This document shows, in pieces, positions 42,592 to 51,916 of a stretch of 64,000 nt of DNA. Each line of letters begins with the position of its first letter. Position 1 is the stretch's first letter. The stretch is from assembly GCF_013409255.1 (NCBI RefSeq), contig NZ_JACCAS010000001.1, positions 124,001 to 188,000 of the forward strand. The letters are read 5' to 3'. The position numbers and the translations under genes are program-made. Below the pieces are notes generated by a model. It worked only from the letters and a program-made list of their open reading frames with translations. It ran no database searches and had not been told where the DNA came from. Source of the stretch: Paraburkholderia bryophila (lineage in GTDB: Bacteria > Pseudomonadota > Gammaproteobacteria > Burkholderiales > Burkholderiaceae).

Positions 42592-44406
42592 ATGTTGAAC
42601 AAAGGCATCACGATCAAGGCGCGGATTGGCCTTACGATGGCTTTTCTCGCCGCGCTGCTGGTTGCCATTGGTGTTTTCGGTCTGATCGGCATGAGCCGTT
42701 CGAACGACGCCTACAAGGACACCTTCACTAACGCCATGCCGAGCGCCGTCGATATCGGCAACGCCGAGCTGTTCGCGGCGCGTGAACGCCTCGCGCTGGA
42801 CCGCGCCGCGTTCATGATCGGCACGCCCGACGCGGCGTCGACGCTGGAGCGTGCGCGCGTGATGCGCACCACGTCCGACATGTGGTGGAAAAAGTATCTG
42901 GACCTGCCGCGCGACGCCAACGAAGACCGTCTCGCGCAGGACGTGGTCGCCAAACGCGACGCGTTGCATCAGCAACTGGACGCCTTTTCGGCGACCATCG
43001 CGGCCAACGACCAGGCGAAGGTGCTCGGCGGCGCCCAGCGTCTGCAAGCCTCGTACAACGACCTCGCCAACGCAGACGACACGCTGCGCAAGGATCAGTT
43101 CACGTCGGCGCGGGAAGGTTACGACTCCGCGCAAGGCAGCTTCGATACGTTCCGTCTTGTCAGCATCGGCGCGTTGCTGCTCGGCGTGCTCGCCGCCGCG
43201 TTCTCGTACCTGACGCTTAGCCGCGCGATCGGCCGGCCGCTCGGCGAAGCGCTCGGTCATTTCGACGCGATCGCCGGCGGCGATCTGCGTCGCCCGGTGA
43301 TCGTCACGTCGCGTGACGAAATGGGGCAGTTGCTCGAAGGCATCGCGAAGATGCAGCGCAGCCTCACCGAAACGGTGCGTACGGTGAGGAGCGGCAGCGA
43401 ATCGATCGCGACCGCTACTCGCCAGATCGCGGCCGGCAATATCGACCTGTCGTCGCGCACCGAAGAGCAGGCCTCGGCGCTGCAGGAAACCGCGTCGAGC
43501 ATGGAAGAGCTGACCGGCACGGTCAAACAGAATGCCGACAACGCTCGCCAGGCGAGCTCGCTCGCCGCCAACGCGTCGGAGATCGCCAACAAGGGCAGCG
43601 CGGTGGTCAGCCAGGTGGTCGGCACGATGGGCGACATCAATCAGAGCTCGGCGAAGATTGCCGACATCATCTCGATCATCGAAGGGATCGCGTTCCAGAC
43701 CAACATCCTGGCCCTGAATGCGGCCGTGGAAGCGGCGCGAGCCGGTGAAGAAGGGCGCGGCTTCGCGGTCGTGGCCGGCGAAGTGCGCAGCCTCGCGCAG
43801 CGCTCGTCGGCGGCGGCGAAGGAAATCAAGGGGCTGATCGACACCTCGGTCGAGCGCGTGCAGTCGGGCTCGGCGCTGGTGGACGAAGCGGGCCGCACGA
43901 TGACCGAGATCATCGGCGCGGTGCAGCGCGTGACCGACATCATGGGCGAGATCGCCGCGGCGTCGGAAGAGCAGAGCAGCGGCATCGACCAGGTGGCGCG
44001 CGCCGTCACGCAGATGGACGAAGTGACGCAGCAGAATGCCGCGCTGGTGGAAGAGGCGGCGGCGGCTGCGTCGTCGCTCGAAGACCAGGCCGGCAAGCTG
44101 CGCACCGCCGTGTCGGTGTTCCAGGTCGACGAAGGCGGTTACAAGGCGCCGGTCAGCGCGCCGAAGCGGATGAGTGCGCCGGTGCGCTCGACGGTGGCGC
44201 GCAAGATGTCGCGTCCGGCGGCTTCGTCGGTGGCATCGCACTCGACGTCACAATCTGCCGCGCAAGCCGTTGCCCAGCAGCCCGCGCATGCAGTGCCGCA
44301 AGCCACTACAGCACCCAAAGCGGCCGCCGCGGCACCCGCGCGCGCGCCGGCCAAAGCGATGGCGACGGCCAGCGCCGGCAGCGACCAGGATTGGGAAACC
44401 TTCTGA
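42592..44406 (+). CDS. Methyl-accepting chemotaxis protein
   Basis: A 604-residue chemoreceptor: TM1 (residues about 12-34), periplasmic four-helix-type sensor (about 35-187), TM2 (about 188-208), HAMP (about 209-262), and a long signalling hairpin with the conserved tip [47 protein letters not shown]. The C-terminus is an Ala/Ser-rich flexible tail ending in DWETF, matching the NWETF-type pentapeptide that tethers CheR/CheB. It signals to CheA/CheW at the cell pole. Ligand unknown. Confidence 0.92.
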   Translation: MLNKGITIKARIGLTMAFLAALLVAIGVFGLIGMSRSNDAYKDTFTNAMPSAVDIGNAELFAARERLALDRAAFMIGTPDAASTLERARVMRTTSDMWWKKYLDLPRDANEDRLAQDVVAKRDALHQQLDAFSATIAANDQAKVLGGAQRLQASYNDLANADDTLRKDQFTSAREGYDSAQGSFDTFRLVSIGALLLGVLAAAFSYLTLSRAIGRPLGEALGHFDAIAGGDLRRPVIVTSRDEMGQLLEGIAKMQRSLTETVRTVRSGSESIATATRQIAAGNIDLSSRTEEQASALQETASSMEELTGTVKQNADNARQASSLAANASEIANKGSAVVSQVVGTMGDINQSSAKIADIISIIEGIAFQTNILALNAAVEAARAGEEGRGFAVVAGEVRSLAQRSSAAAKEIKGLIDTSVERVQSGSALVDEAGRTMTEIIGAVQRVTDIMGEIAAASEEQSSGIDQVARAVTQMDEVTQQNAALVEEAAAAASSLEDQAGKLRTAVSVFQVDEGGYKAPVSAPKRMSAPVRSTVARKMSRPAASSVASHSTSQSAAQAVAQQPAHAVPQATTAPKAAAAAPARAPAKAMATASAGSDQDWETF

Positions 44407-44502
44407 TCCGACTCGGTCCGGGGCGAGCGTTGCAACATTCATTCCCGGCGGCGCGTTAGATCGAAGCGCAGCGTCGCGGATGATCGCCACCCGTTGACCC
44501 AG

Positions 44503-44536
44503 AAACCGCGATTGCACCTGCAGTCGCGGTTTTTTT
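44503..44536 (+). terminator. Rho-independent terminator of the chemoreceptor gene
   Basis: AAACCGCGA (44503-44511) and TCGCGGTTT (44524-44532) flank a 12-base loop and run into a T-run ending at 44536. Confidence 0.88.
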
Positions 44537-44565
44537 CATGATGGGCGCATCAAATCAGGTTCGCG

Positions 44566-44642
44566 ATGGCGACCCGATCACGACCCGATGGCGACCCGGT
44601 GGCGATCCCACTGCGACGCGATGACAACCCGACTGCAACCTG
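44566..44642. repeat. Seven degenerate 11-bp tandem repeats
   Basis: Seven contiguous 11-bp units with consensus near ATGGCGACCCG, at 44566, 44577, 44588, 44599, 44610, 44621 and 44632. The first and third are identical and the others differ by a few bases. The rest of 44643-44841, up to the hydratase start, shows no gene. Confidence 0.8.
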
Positions 44643-44841
44643 TACCCTGGCGGAGGCCATGATCCGGTACATTGACGGGCGGGCTCGGCCACGGCCACGC
44701 CGCGACGGTAACGCCGCCGCGAATCGTCTGCCCGAACGGCAGGCGCGCCGGTCGCCGCCGCAGCGCCCGGCCTCCACCCACCCGCACGCCGCCGTCAACC
44801 GCTTAACGAACCGCTCAACGCGCCAGCCCTAAAGGACCGAC

Positions 44842-45603
44842 ATGACGCAATACGATCTTGCGCAACGCCTCGTCGAAGCACGCCGGCAGCATCGGCTGAT
44901 CGAAGCGCCCGCACCCGACAGCCTGCCGCCCGACGCGGCCACCGCGTATGCGATCCAGCAGGCGGTCATCGCGGGCCTCGGCGACTCGACCGGCGCCTGG
45001 AAGATCGGTGCGAGAGCGCCGGGCGGCCCCGGCGCGGGCGCGCCGATTCCGGCTTCGCTGGTGCTGCCGTCGCCGGCGCGGGCCGCGCATGGCGCGTTTT
45101 TCCGCGTGCTGGTGGAACTGGAGATCGCGTTCCGTTTCGCCGAGGCGATCGAACCGCGCGGCCGCGCCTACGCGCGCGACGAAGTGCTCTCGAAAGTCGG
45201 CGTCGTGCTGCCCGCCATCGAGATCGTCGATAGCCGCTTCGCGGAATGGCCGAATGTCGCGCCGCTCGCGCAACTGGCCGACGCGCAGAACAACGGCGCG
45301 TTGATCACCGGTCACGCGGTGGCCTATGCGGGACTCGCGCGCGGCTTCGATTTCGTTTCGCCTGAACTGGCACTGAGCTTCAACGGCGACTCGCTGTTGC
45401 CGGAGGCCACCGGCAACCCGGCCGGCGATCCGCGCGAACTGCTGGTCTGGTTCGTCAACCACTGCGCAGCGATGGGCATCACCATCGAGCCGGACTGGAC
45501 CATCACGACCGGCTCCTACGTCGGCGGTATCAAGCTGGCCGAACCGGGGCGCGTGCGCGGTCACATCGACGGCCTCGGGGATGTGGAGATTGAACTGACC
45601 TGA
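44842..45603 (+). CDS. 2-keto-4-pentenoate hydratase family protein
   Basis: A 253-residue protein of the fumarylacetoacetate-hydrolase superfamily, closest to MhpD/XylJ-type 2-hydroxypenta-2,4-dienoate hydratases. Visible family features are AYAIQQAVIAGLG, GAWKIGARAPG, VELEIAFRF (metal-binding Glu pair region) and LPAIEIVDSRF. Such enzymes hydrate vinylpyruvate-type intermediates in meta-cleavage of aromatics. No other aromatic-degradation gene is nearby, so the pathway cannot be assigned. Confidence 0.82.
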   Translation: MTQYDLAQRLVEARRQHRLIEAPAPDSLPPDAATAYAIQQAVIAGLGDSTGAWKIGARAPGGPGAGAPIPASLVLPSPARAAHGAFFRVLVELEIAFRFAEAIEPRGRAYARDEVLSKVGVVLPAIEIVDSRFAEWPNVAPLAQLADAQNNGALITGHAVAYAGLARGFDFVSPELALSFNGDSLLPEATGNPAGDPRELLVWFVNHCAAMGITIEPDWTITTGSYVGGIKLAEPGRVRGHIDGLGDVEIELT

Positions 45604-46583
45604 GCATGCAGCGGGTTGCCGCTCGTTGCGGCGAGCTTTCACCATCGTTGCTCATGAGGCAGCGGCGCTTGTCACATTCGCCCGTCACCTTCCCATCTTC
45701 ATGACCACGCTTCAAACAAACGGCTGCCCACGGGTGGCCGTTTCACATTTGTCGCATCTGTCGCGGCGGCTTTGCCGTATACACCTATGAAAGCCGTTGG
45801 CCGCGTCGCCGTCATCCAGTAATAGAGGCATCGAGGCAGATCAGCGGCTAACCCTGTTGCCGACGCGGTTAATACGAAACGTGCAATGGACCACGCGCAA
45901 AACATGCATGACGCGCGCGACGACACATGGCGCGTTTGTCATGTAACAAGGAAAGCGCGGAACAAAATGGGCCGCATGGTGACGAACAGGCTGACGACAC
46001 GACGTATCGTTCAATCGCGCTTTCGACCGGAACGGCAAATGAACATGTAACAGGCGGCGTGCGTTGTAGACGGAATGCCGATGTCGCGCGTTGTGGCAGA
46101 GAGGTGGACAGGGTTCGAGCGGCGTGTCGAAAACGCGCATGCTGTCCACGCTTTCAGCAACAAAGTGTGCGCGTGCAGACAGGGCGTCTGATATCGCAGT
46201 GAGATCGTTCGATGTAACTGGACGAGCGGCGCAATGGCACGTTGCACGCGCACTGAGCAGCAGTGCCAGGTGAGCGGCGTGACACGAACCGGGCAGTGTG
46301 AACGTTGACGGCCAGGTCGCTAACCAGGTTGCTAACCAGGTTGCGAATCAGGCCGTAAAACAGGCAGCAAGCGTGCGCATCGATCGCTACGATGTGAGCG
46401 CAAGATTGTAGGTGGTGGAAAGTGTGTTTCCAAGTGAGGAATGTCGGGAGGCGAATGCGGCGCGATTTTCGCAACGTAGTTCGTGAAAAAAAATTTAAAA
46501 GGGTTTAGGATGAATTCGAGCGATGTCGTTTCCGAATAGCGCGCCGCGCACGACATCGGTCTAGACTTCGGCGAGGAGGTAGC
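45604..46583. other. Large non-coding region before prkA
   Basis: About 980 bases without a gene I can support; open frames here on both strands lack ribosome binding sites and have unusual Cys/His/Arg-rich compositions. It contains a short GCCGC/GCGGC stem soon after the hydratase stop (45618-45632), a 12-bp repeat array at 46312-46371, and an AT-rich stretch at 46480-46515 just before the prkA start. Small RNAs or upstream activator sites for the stress operon are possible. Confidence 0.45.
46312..46371. repeat. 12-bp degenerate tandem repeat upstream of prkA
   Basis: Units CCAGGTCGCTAA (46312), CCAGGTTGCTAA (46324) and CCAGGTTGCGAA (46336) are followed by two more diverged units at 46348 and 46360. 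The array ends about 210 bases before the prkA ATG. It could also be read as a tiny frame with a Val-Ala-Asn-Gln repeat, which I do not call. Confidence 0.75.
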
Positions 46584-48506
46584 ATGGATATCTACAGCAG
46601 TTTCGCGACCCGCTTCGAAAAAACGCGAGAAGATGAACTCTCGCTCGAGGAGTATCTCGCGCTCTGCAAAGACAATCCCGCCGCGTACGCCACTGCTGGC
46701 GAACGCATGTTGACGGCAATCGGGGAACCGGAACAGATTGACACTCGCAACGATCCGCGCACCTCGCGCATCTTCGCGAACAAGGTCATCAAGGTATACC
46801 CCGCGTTCCGTGAGTTCTACGGAATGGAGGACGTGATCGAGCAGGTGGTCGCGTACTTCCGGCACTCGGCCCAAGGGCTCGAAGAAAAGAAACAGATTCT
46901 GTATCTATTGGGCCCGGTCGGCGGTGGTAAATCGTCGATAGCCGAGCGTTTGAAGCAGCTCATGGAGCGCGTGCCTTTTTATTCGATCAAGGGTTCGCCC
47001 GTGAACGAATCGCCGCTCGGGTTGTTCGATTACGACGAGGACGGTCCGATCCTCGAAGAGCAGTTCGGCATTCCACGCCGCTACCTGAAAAGCATTCTGA
47101 GTCCGTGGGCGGTGAAACGCCTGCACGAATTCAACGGCGACATCCGCAAGTTCAAGGTGGTGCGCCGCTACCCGTCGATCCTTCGCCAGATCGGTATCGC
47201 CAAGACCGAGCCGGGCGACGAAAACAACCAGGACATTTCGTCGCTGGTCGGCAAGGTCGACATCCGCAAGCTCGAACAGTACGCACAAGACGACGCGGAC
47301 GCGTACAGCTACTCCGGTGGCCTGTGTCTCGCCAATCAGGGGCTGCTCGAGTTCGTCGAAATGTTCAAGGCGCCGATCAAGGTCTTGCACCCGTTGCTGA
47401 CCGCCACCCAGGAAGGCAACTTCAAGGGCACGGAAGGGTTCGGTGCGATTCCGTTCGACGGCGTGATCCTCGCGCACTCGAACGAGTCGGAATGGAAGGC
47501 GTTCCGCAACAACCGCAACAACGAAGCACTGCTCGACCGGATCTTCGTCGTGAAGGTGCCGTACTGCCTGCGCTACGGTGAAGAGGTCAAGATCTACGAG
47601 AAGCTGCTGCGCAATTCGTCGCTGGCGAATGCGGTCTGCGCACCGGGCACGCTGAAGATGATGGCGCAGATGTCGGTGCTCACGCGCCTGCAGGAGCCGG
47701 AGAATTCGAGCCTGTTCTCGAAGATGCAGGTGTATGACGGCGAGAACCTGAAGGACACCGATCCGAAGGCCAAATCGTACCAGGAGTACCGCGATTTCGC
47801 GGGCGTGGACGAAGGCATGACCGGCGTGTCGACCCGCTTCGCGTTCAAGATCATGTCGCGGGTGTTCAACTTCGACTCGACCGAGGTCGCGGCCAATCCG
47901 GTGCATCTGATGTACGTGCTCGAACAGCAGATCGAACGCGAGCAGTTCCCGCCGGAAACCGAACAGAAGTATCTGTCGTTCATCAAAGACGTGCTTGCGT
48001 CACGCTATGCCGAGTTCATCGGCAAGGAGATTCAGACCGCGTACCTGGAGTCGTATTCCGAGTATGGTCAGAACATCTTCGATCGCTATGTGACGTACGC
48101 GGACTTCTGGATTCAGGATCAGGAATTCCGCGACCACGACACCGGCGAGAGCTTCGACCGCGCGGCGTTGAACGCCGAGCTGGAGAAGATCGAGAAACCC
48201 GCGGGCATCAGCAACCCGAAGGACTTCCGCAACGAGATCGTGAACTTCGTGCTGCGTGCGCGTGCTGCGAATGCGGGGAAGAATCCCGCGTGGATCAGCT
48301 ACGAGAAGCTGCGCGTCGTGATCGAAAAGAAGATGTTCTCGAACACGGAAGAGCTGTTGCCGGTGATCTCGTTCAACGCCAAGGGTTCGGCGGAAGAGCA
48401 ACGCAAGCACGAAGACTTCGTCAATCGCATGGTGACGAAGGGCTATACGCCGAAGCAGGTGCGCTTGCTGTGTGACTGGTATCTGCGCGTGCGCAAGTCG
48501 TCATGA
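46584..48506 (+). CDS. prkA: PrkA-family serine protein kinase
   Basis: A 640-residue protein with an AAA+-like N-terminal domain (Walker A GPVGGGKSS, residues 110-118) and the PrkA C-terminal kinase-like region. PrkA homologues act with YeaH/YhbH and SpoVR/YcgB proteins in starvation and stress responses. The start ATG 46584 follows GAGGAGG. Length and sequence (MDIYSSFATRFEKTREDELSLEEYL) match the family closely. It is the first gene of a conserved three-gene cluster; the 980-base upstream region suggests complex control. Confidence 0.92.
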   Translation: MDIYSSFATRFEKTREDELSLEEYLALCKDNPAAYATAGERMLTAIGEPEQIDTRNDPRTSRIFANKVIKVYPAFREFYGMEDVIEQVVAYFRHSAQGLEEKKQILYLLGPVGGGKSSIAERLKQLMERVPFYSIKGSPVNESPLGLFDYDEDGPILEEQFGIPRRYLKSILSPWAVKRLHEFNGDIRKFKVVRRYPSILRQIGIAKTEPGDENNQDISSLVGKVDIRKLEQYAQDDADAYSYSGGLCLANQGLLEFVEMFKAPIKVLHPLLTATQEGNFKGTEGFGAIPFDGVILAHSNESEWKAFRNNRNNEALLDRIFVVKVPYCLRYGEEVKIYEKLLRNSSLANAVCAPGTLKMMAQMSVLTRLQEPENSSLFSKMQVYDGENLKDTDPKAKSYQEYRDFAGVDEGMTGVSTRFAFKIMSRVFNFDSTEVAANPVHLMYVLEQQIEREQFPPETEQKYLSFIKDVLASRYAEFIGKEIQTAYLESYSEYGQNIFDRYVTYADFWIQDQEFRDHDTGESFDRAALNAELEKIEKPAGISNPKDFRNEIVNFVLRARAANAGKNPAWISYEKLRVVIEKKMFSNTEELLPVISFNAKGSAEEQRKHEDFVNRMVTKGYTPKQVRLLCDWYLRVRKSS

Positions 48507-48733
48507 AATGCACCGCGTGCCGCCCGCGTGGTCCGACCGCGCGGGCACCCTGCGAGGCGCAAGCTGCATGGACATAGCGTTGCATCAGGCAGCGTGCGTC
48601 TCGCGCACCGGAAATTAGTGCGGGGTTTGTTTGGTAAGGTATTGGTGCCAGGCGCCGATACCGATCGACATGCTCTGCATGGGGTCCAGGTCAACGCTAA
48701 AGCGCTAACCTGGACCGACAAGGGAGACCGGGC

Positions 48734-50005
48734 GTGCTTCATCAAATTATCGACCGCAGGTTAGCTGGCAAAAACAAGAGCATTGCGAATCGCGAGCGGT
48801 TTTTGCGTCGCGTCAAGAACTACATTCGTCGCGCCGTTTCGGAAGCGGTGCGCGACCGCAGCATCAAAGACATCCAGAACACCCAGAGCATCACGATCCC
48901 GCGCAAGGACATTGCGGAGCCGTCGTTCCGGCACGGTCCCGGCGGCAAGCGGGAGATGGTGCACCCGGGTAACGCCGACTACATTCGCGGCGACAAGATC
49001 CAGCGTCCGCAGGGCGGCGGCGGTGGAGGCGGCGGCAATCAGGCCAGCAACGAAGGCGACGGGCAGGACGACTTCGTGTTCGAGCTGAGCCGCGAAGAAT
49101 TCATGCAGTATTTCTTCGACGATCTCGAACTGCCGCGACTCGTCAAAACCCATCTGATGGCCGTGCCGACGTGGAAAAGCATCCGCGCGGGCTGGGCCGC
49201 GGAAGGCACGCCGAACAATATCGACGTGGTCCGTTCGCTGCGCAGCGCGCTCGGCCGCCGCATCGCGCTCGGCGCGCCGCTCGTCAACCAGTTGCACGAG
49301 ATGGAGCGGCAACTGGAGGTCATGAAGGCCGACCCCGACGATCGTCGCGACGAGATCAAACTGCTCGAAGAGGAAATCCACCATTTGCGCGGGCGCATCT
49401 GGCGGATTCCGTTTATCGATCCGTTCGATCTGCGCTATGTGAATCGCGTGAAGCAGCCCACGCCGTCCAGCCAGGCCGTGATGTTCTGTCTGATGGATGT
49501 GTCCGGTTCCATGGACGAGCAGCGCAAGGACCTCGCCAAGCGCTTTTTCATTCTGCTGTATCTGTTCCTCAAGCGGAACTACGAGAAGATTGAAGTCGTG
49601 TTCATTCGCCACCACACGCGCGCCGAAGAGGTCGACGAAGACACCTTCTTTCATTCGACCGAAAGCGGCGGCACCGTGGTGTCGAGCGCGCTGGAGTTGA
49701 TGCAGAAGGTCATGGACGAGCGCTACTCGCCGACTGAATGGAATATTTACGGCGCCCAGGCGTCGGACGGCGACAACTGGACCGACGACTCGCCGAAGTG
49801 CCGCAAGATACTCTCGGATGACATCCTGGAGAAGGTGCGCTATTTTGCGTATATTCAGGTGACGCCCGAAGAGCAGAATTTGTGGCTCGAATATGCGCAA
49901 CTGGCGTTAAGCCAGCCGCATATGGCGATGAAGAAGGTCGAAACCGCGGCTGACATCTATCCGGTGTTTCGTGAGCTGTTTGAAAAGCAGGTTGCGTCGT
50001 CATGA
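48734..50005 (+). CDS. yeaH: YeaH/YhbH-family protein (DUF444)
   Basis: A 423-residue cytosolic protein with a Gly-rich segment (residues about 94-101) and a von Willebrand A-like domain whose MIDAS motif DVSGS is at residues 255-259 (MFCLMDVSGSMDEQRKDLAKRFF). GTG 48734 has GGGAG eight bases upstream. It always accompanies PrkA and SpoVR-type proteins, presumably as a partner or substrate of the kinase. The stop overlaps the next gene by ATGA. Confidence 0.9.
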   Translation: MLHQIIDRRLAGKNKSIANRERFLRRVKNYIRRAVSEAVRDRSIKDIQNTQSITIPRKDIAEPSFRHGPGGKREMVHPGNADYIRGDKIQRPQGGGGGGGGNQASNEGDGQDDFVFELSREEFMQYFFDDLELPRLVKTHLMAVPTWKSIRAGWAAEGTPNNIDVVRSLRSALGRRIALGAPLVNQLHEMERQLEVMKADPDDRRDEIKLLEEEIHHLRGRIWRIPFIDPFDLRYVNRVKQPTPSSQAVMFCLMDVSGSMDEQRKDLAKRFFILLYLFLKRNYEKIEVVFIRHHTRAEEVDEDTFFHSTESGGTVVSSALELMQKVMDERYSPTEWNIYGAQASDGDNWTDDSPKCRKILSDDILEKVRYFAYIQVTPEEQNLWLEYAQLALSQPHMAMKKVETAADIYPVFRELFEKQVASS

Positions 50006-51729
50006 CGTCGAAGTCGTCGAAGCGCCTGCACAACGAAGCGCGCGGCGATCAGCCGGCGCGCGGGAAAGGCGTGCCGCAGCAGCAACCGTCGGGGCATGCC
50101 GAGGCAGCAGCGGAGCCGCCAGGGGCCGCCACTGCCGGAGCAGTCGACACCGCTGCAGCACGGGGACACACCGGAACGCCCACTGAGGGGCAAAGGGAAG
50201 TCCGTATGAACGTAGCCGATAGACGGCCTCTGCCGTGCCCGTCCGACTGGACCTTCGAATTGATCGAAGAGTACGACTCGCATATTGCCCGTGTTGCAGA
50301 GCAATATGAACTCGACGTGTATCCGATCCAGCTCGAACTCATCAGCGCCGAACAGATGATGGACGCGTACGCGTCCGTCGGGATGCCGGTGAACTACCGT
50401 CACTGGTCGTTCGGCAAACACTTTCTCTCCACCGAAAAAAGCTACCGTCGCGGGCAGATGGGGCTGGCGTACGAGATCGTCATCAATTCGAACCCTTGCA
50501 TCGCGTATCTGATGGAAGAGAACACGATGACGATGCAGGCGCTCGTCATCGCGCATGCGGCCTACGGGCACAACTCGTTCTTCAAGGGCAACTATCTGTT
50601 CAAACTCTGGACGGATGCGCACGCGATCATCGACTACCTCGTCTACGCGAAGAATTACATCGCCGAGTGCGAGGAGCGTTTTGGGCTCGATCGGGTCGAG
50701 GAGCTGCTCGACTCGTGCCACGCGTTGATGAATTACGGCGTGGATCGTTACAAGCGTCCGCAGAAGCTGTCGCTCGAAAAGGAATTCGCGGCGCGCCGCG
50801 AGCGCGAGGCGTATCTGCAGTCGCAGGTCAATGAGCTGTGGCGCACCTTGCCGACCCGGCATACGCCGTTGCCGGAGGAAATCGAGGAGCGCTATCCGCC
50901 CGAGCCGCAGGAAAACCTGCTGTATTTCGCGGAGAAAAACGCGCCGCTGCTGGAGCCGTGGGAGCGGGAAGTGATCCGCATCGTGCGCAAGGTCGGCCAG
51001 TATTTCTACCCGCAGCGGCAGACCCAGGTGATGAACGAAGGCTGGGCGACGTTCTGGCACTACACGTTGCTCAACACCATGTACGCGCAGGGCAAGCTGG
51101 AAGACGGCTTCATGATGGAGTTTCTCCATTCGCACAGCAATGTGGTCTACCAGCCGCCGGTCACGAAGCAGTATTACAGCGGCATCAACCCGTACGCGCT
51201 CGGTTTTTCGATGATGAGCGACATTCGGCGGATCTGCGAAGCGCCCACCGAAGAAGACCGCCGCTGGTTTCCGGAGCTGGCGGGCAGTCCGTGGCTGCCG
51301 GCCATGCACTACGCGATGCGCAACTTCAAGGACGAGAGTTTCGTCGCGCAGTATCTGTCGCCGCATCTGATCCGGGAAATGCGCCTGTTCTCGGTGCTCG
51401 ACGACGACATGCGCGATTCGCTCGAAGTCTCGGCGATTCATGACGACAGTGGTTATCAGTATGTGCGTCAGGCGTTGTCGCGGCAGTACGACATGCATCA
51501 CCGGGAACCGAATATTCAGGTGTGGGCGGTCAATACGCGCGGCGACCGGAGTTTGACGCTGCGGCACTTCATGAGCGACAACCGGCATCTGTCGGGGGAT
51601 AGCGAGGAAGTGCTCAAGCACATGGCGCGGCTGTGGCAATTCGATGTCTATCTGGAGAGCGTCGACGAAAACGGCACGGTGCGTAAGCGCTATGAGTGCC
51701 GGTATGTGCCGCCGGCGGTGCGGGTGTGA
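50002..51729 (+). CDS. SpoVR/YcgB-family protein
   Basis: A 575-residue protein whose core from about residue 75 matches SpoVR/YcgB (DWTFELIEEYDSHIARVAEQYELDVYPIQLELISAEQMMDAYASVGMPVNYRHWSFGKHF; HAAYGHNSFFKGNYLF). The open frame starts at ATG 50002, overlapping the yeaH stop, and adds about 68 residues rich in Ala, Gly and Gln that family members lack. An internal ATG at 50206, after AAAGGGAAG, would give the usual length of about 507. Either start may be used. Function in the family is unclear, linked to stress and stationary phase. Confidence 0.88.
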   Translation: MTSKSSKRLHNEARGDQPARGKGVPQQQPSGHAEAAAEPPGAATAGAVDTAAARGHTGTPTEGQREVRMNVADRRPLPCPSDWTFELIEEYDSHIARVAEQYELDVYPIQLELISAEQMMDAYASVGMPVNYRHWSFGKHFLSTEKSYRRGQMGLAYEIVINSNPCIAYLMEENTMTMQALVIAHAAYGHNSFFKGNYLFKLWTDAHAIIDYLVYAKNYIAECEERFGLDRVEELLDSCHALMNYGVDRYKRPQKLSLEKEFAARREREAYLQSQVNELWRTLPTRHTPLPEEIEERYPPEPQENLLYFAEKNAPLLEPWEREVIRIVRKVGQYFYPQRQTQVMNEGWATFWHYTLLNTMYAQGKLEDGFMMEFLHSHSNVVYQPPVTKQYYSGINPYALGFSMMSDIRRICEAPTEEDRRWFPELAGSPWLPAMHYAMRNFKDESFVAQYLSPHLIREMRLFSVLDDDMRDSLEVSAIHDDSGYQYVRQALSRQYDMHHREPNIQVWAVNTRGDRSLTLRHFMSDNRHLSGDSEEVLKHMARLWQFDVYLESVDENGTVRKRYECRYVPPAVRV

Positions 51730-51756
51730 TGGTTTGTCACTGAGCGTTGCAGAAGA

Positions 51757-51792
51757 AAAAAGCCAGCCTGAATGAAAGCTGGCTTTTTCTTT
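51757..51792 (+). terminator. Strong terminator after the prkA operon
   Basis: AAAAAGCCAGC (51757-51767) and GCTGGCTTTTT (51778-51788) are perfect 11-bp arms with a 10-base loop, followed by CTTT. Confidence 0.92.
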
Positions 51793-51818
51793 GGGTGAGG
51801 CGAGGGGACGAGGAGCGC

Positions 51819-51847
51819 TTGTCCTAAATACCGGAAAGCGGTACTAT
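51819..51847 (+). promoter_or_regulatory. Sigma70-like promoter of the HTH-NTase gene
   Basis: TTGTCC (51819-51824) and TACTAT (51842-51847), each four of six matches to consensus, are 17 bases apart. The first operator dyad lies in the spacer and the second spans the expected start of transcription. Confidence 0.55.
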
Positions 51848-51912
51848 TTTACCGGTTTCCGGTATTTCTCTCCAATTACCGATTTCCGGTAACAAAGTAC
51901 CGAAAAAAGGTA
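51829..51912. promoter_or_regulatory. Array of four TACCG-N5-CGGTA operator dyads
   Basis: Four 15-bp sites: 51829-51843 (spacer GAAAG), 51850-51864 (GTTTC), 51877-51891 (ATTTC) and 51898-51912 (right arm AGGTA, one mismatch). Starts are 21, 27 and 21 bases apart, so the two outer pairs repeat every two helical turns. The last site covers the only plausible ribosome binding site and ends four bases before the ATG at 51917. Confidence 0.88.
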
Positions 51913-51916
51913 TTCC

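Noticed and set aside
42586..44241. 551-residue minus-strand open frame
   Set aside because: Antisense to the chemoreceptor coding region, with Arg/His-rich composition and no start signal.
45841..46149. 102-residue minus-strand open frame
   Set aside because: Cys/His/Arg-rich composition, no ribosome site and no family resemblance.
46235..46249. Possible sigma54 promoter upstream of prkA
   Set aside because: TGGCAC and a GC at the right distance are present, but the -12 element reads ACGC rather than TTGC and it is 335 bases from the start codon.
46298..46411. Tiny frame with Val-Ala-Asn-Gln repeats
   Set aside because: It is produced by the 12-bp repeat array; no ribosome binding site is visible.
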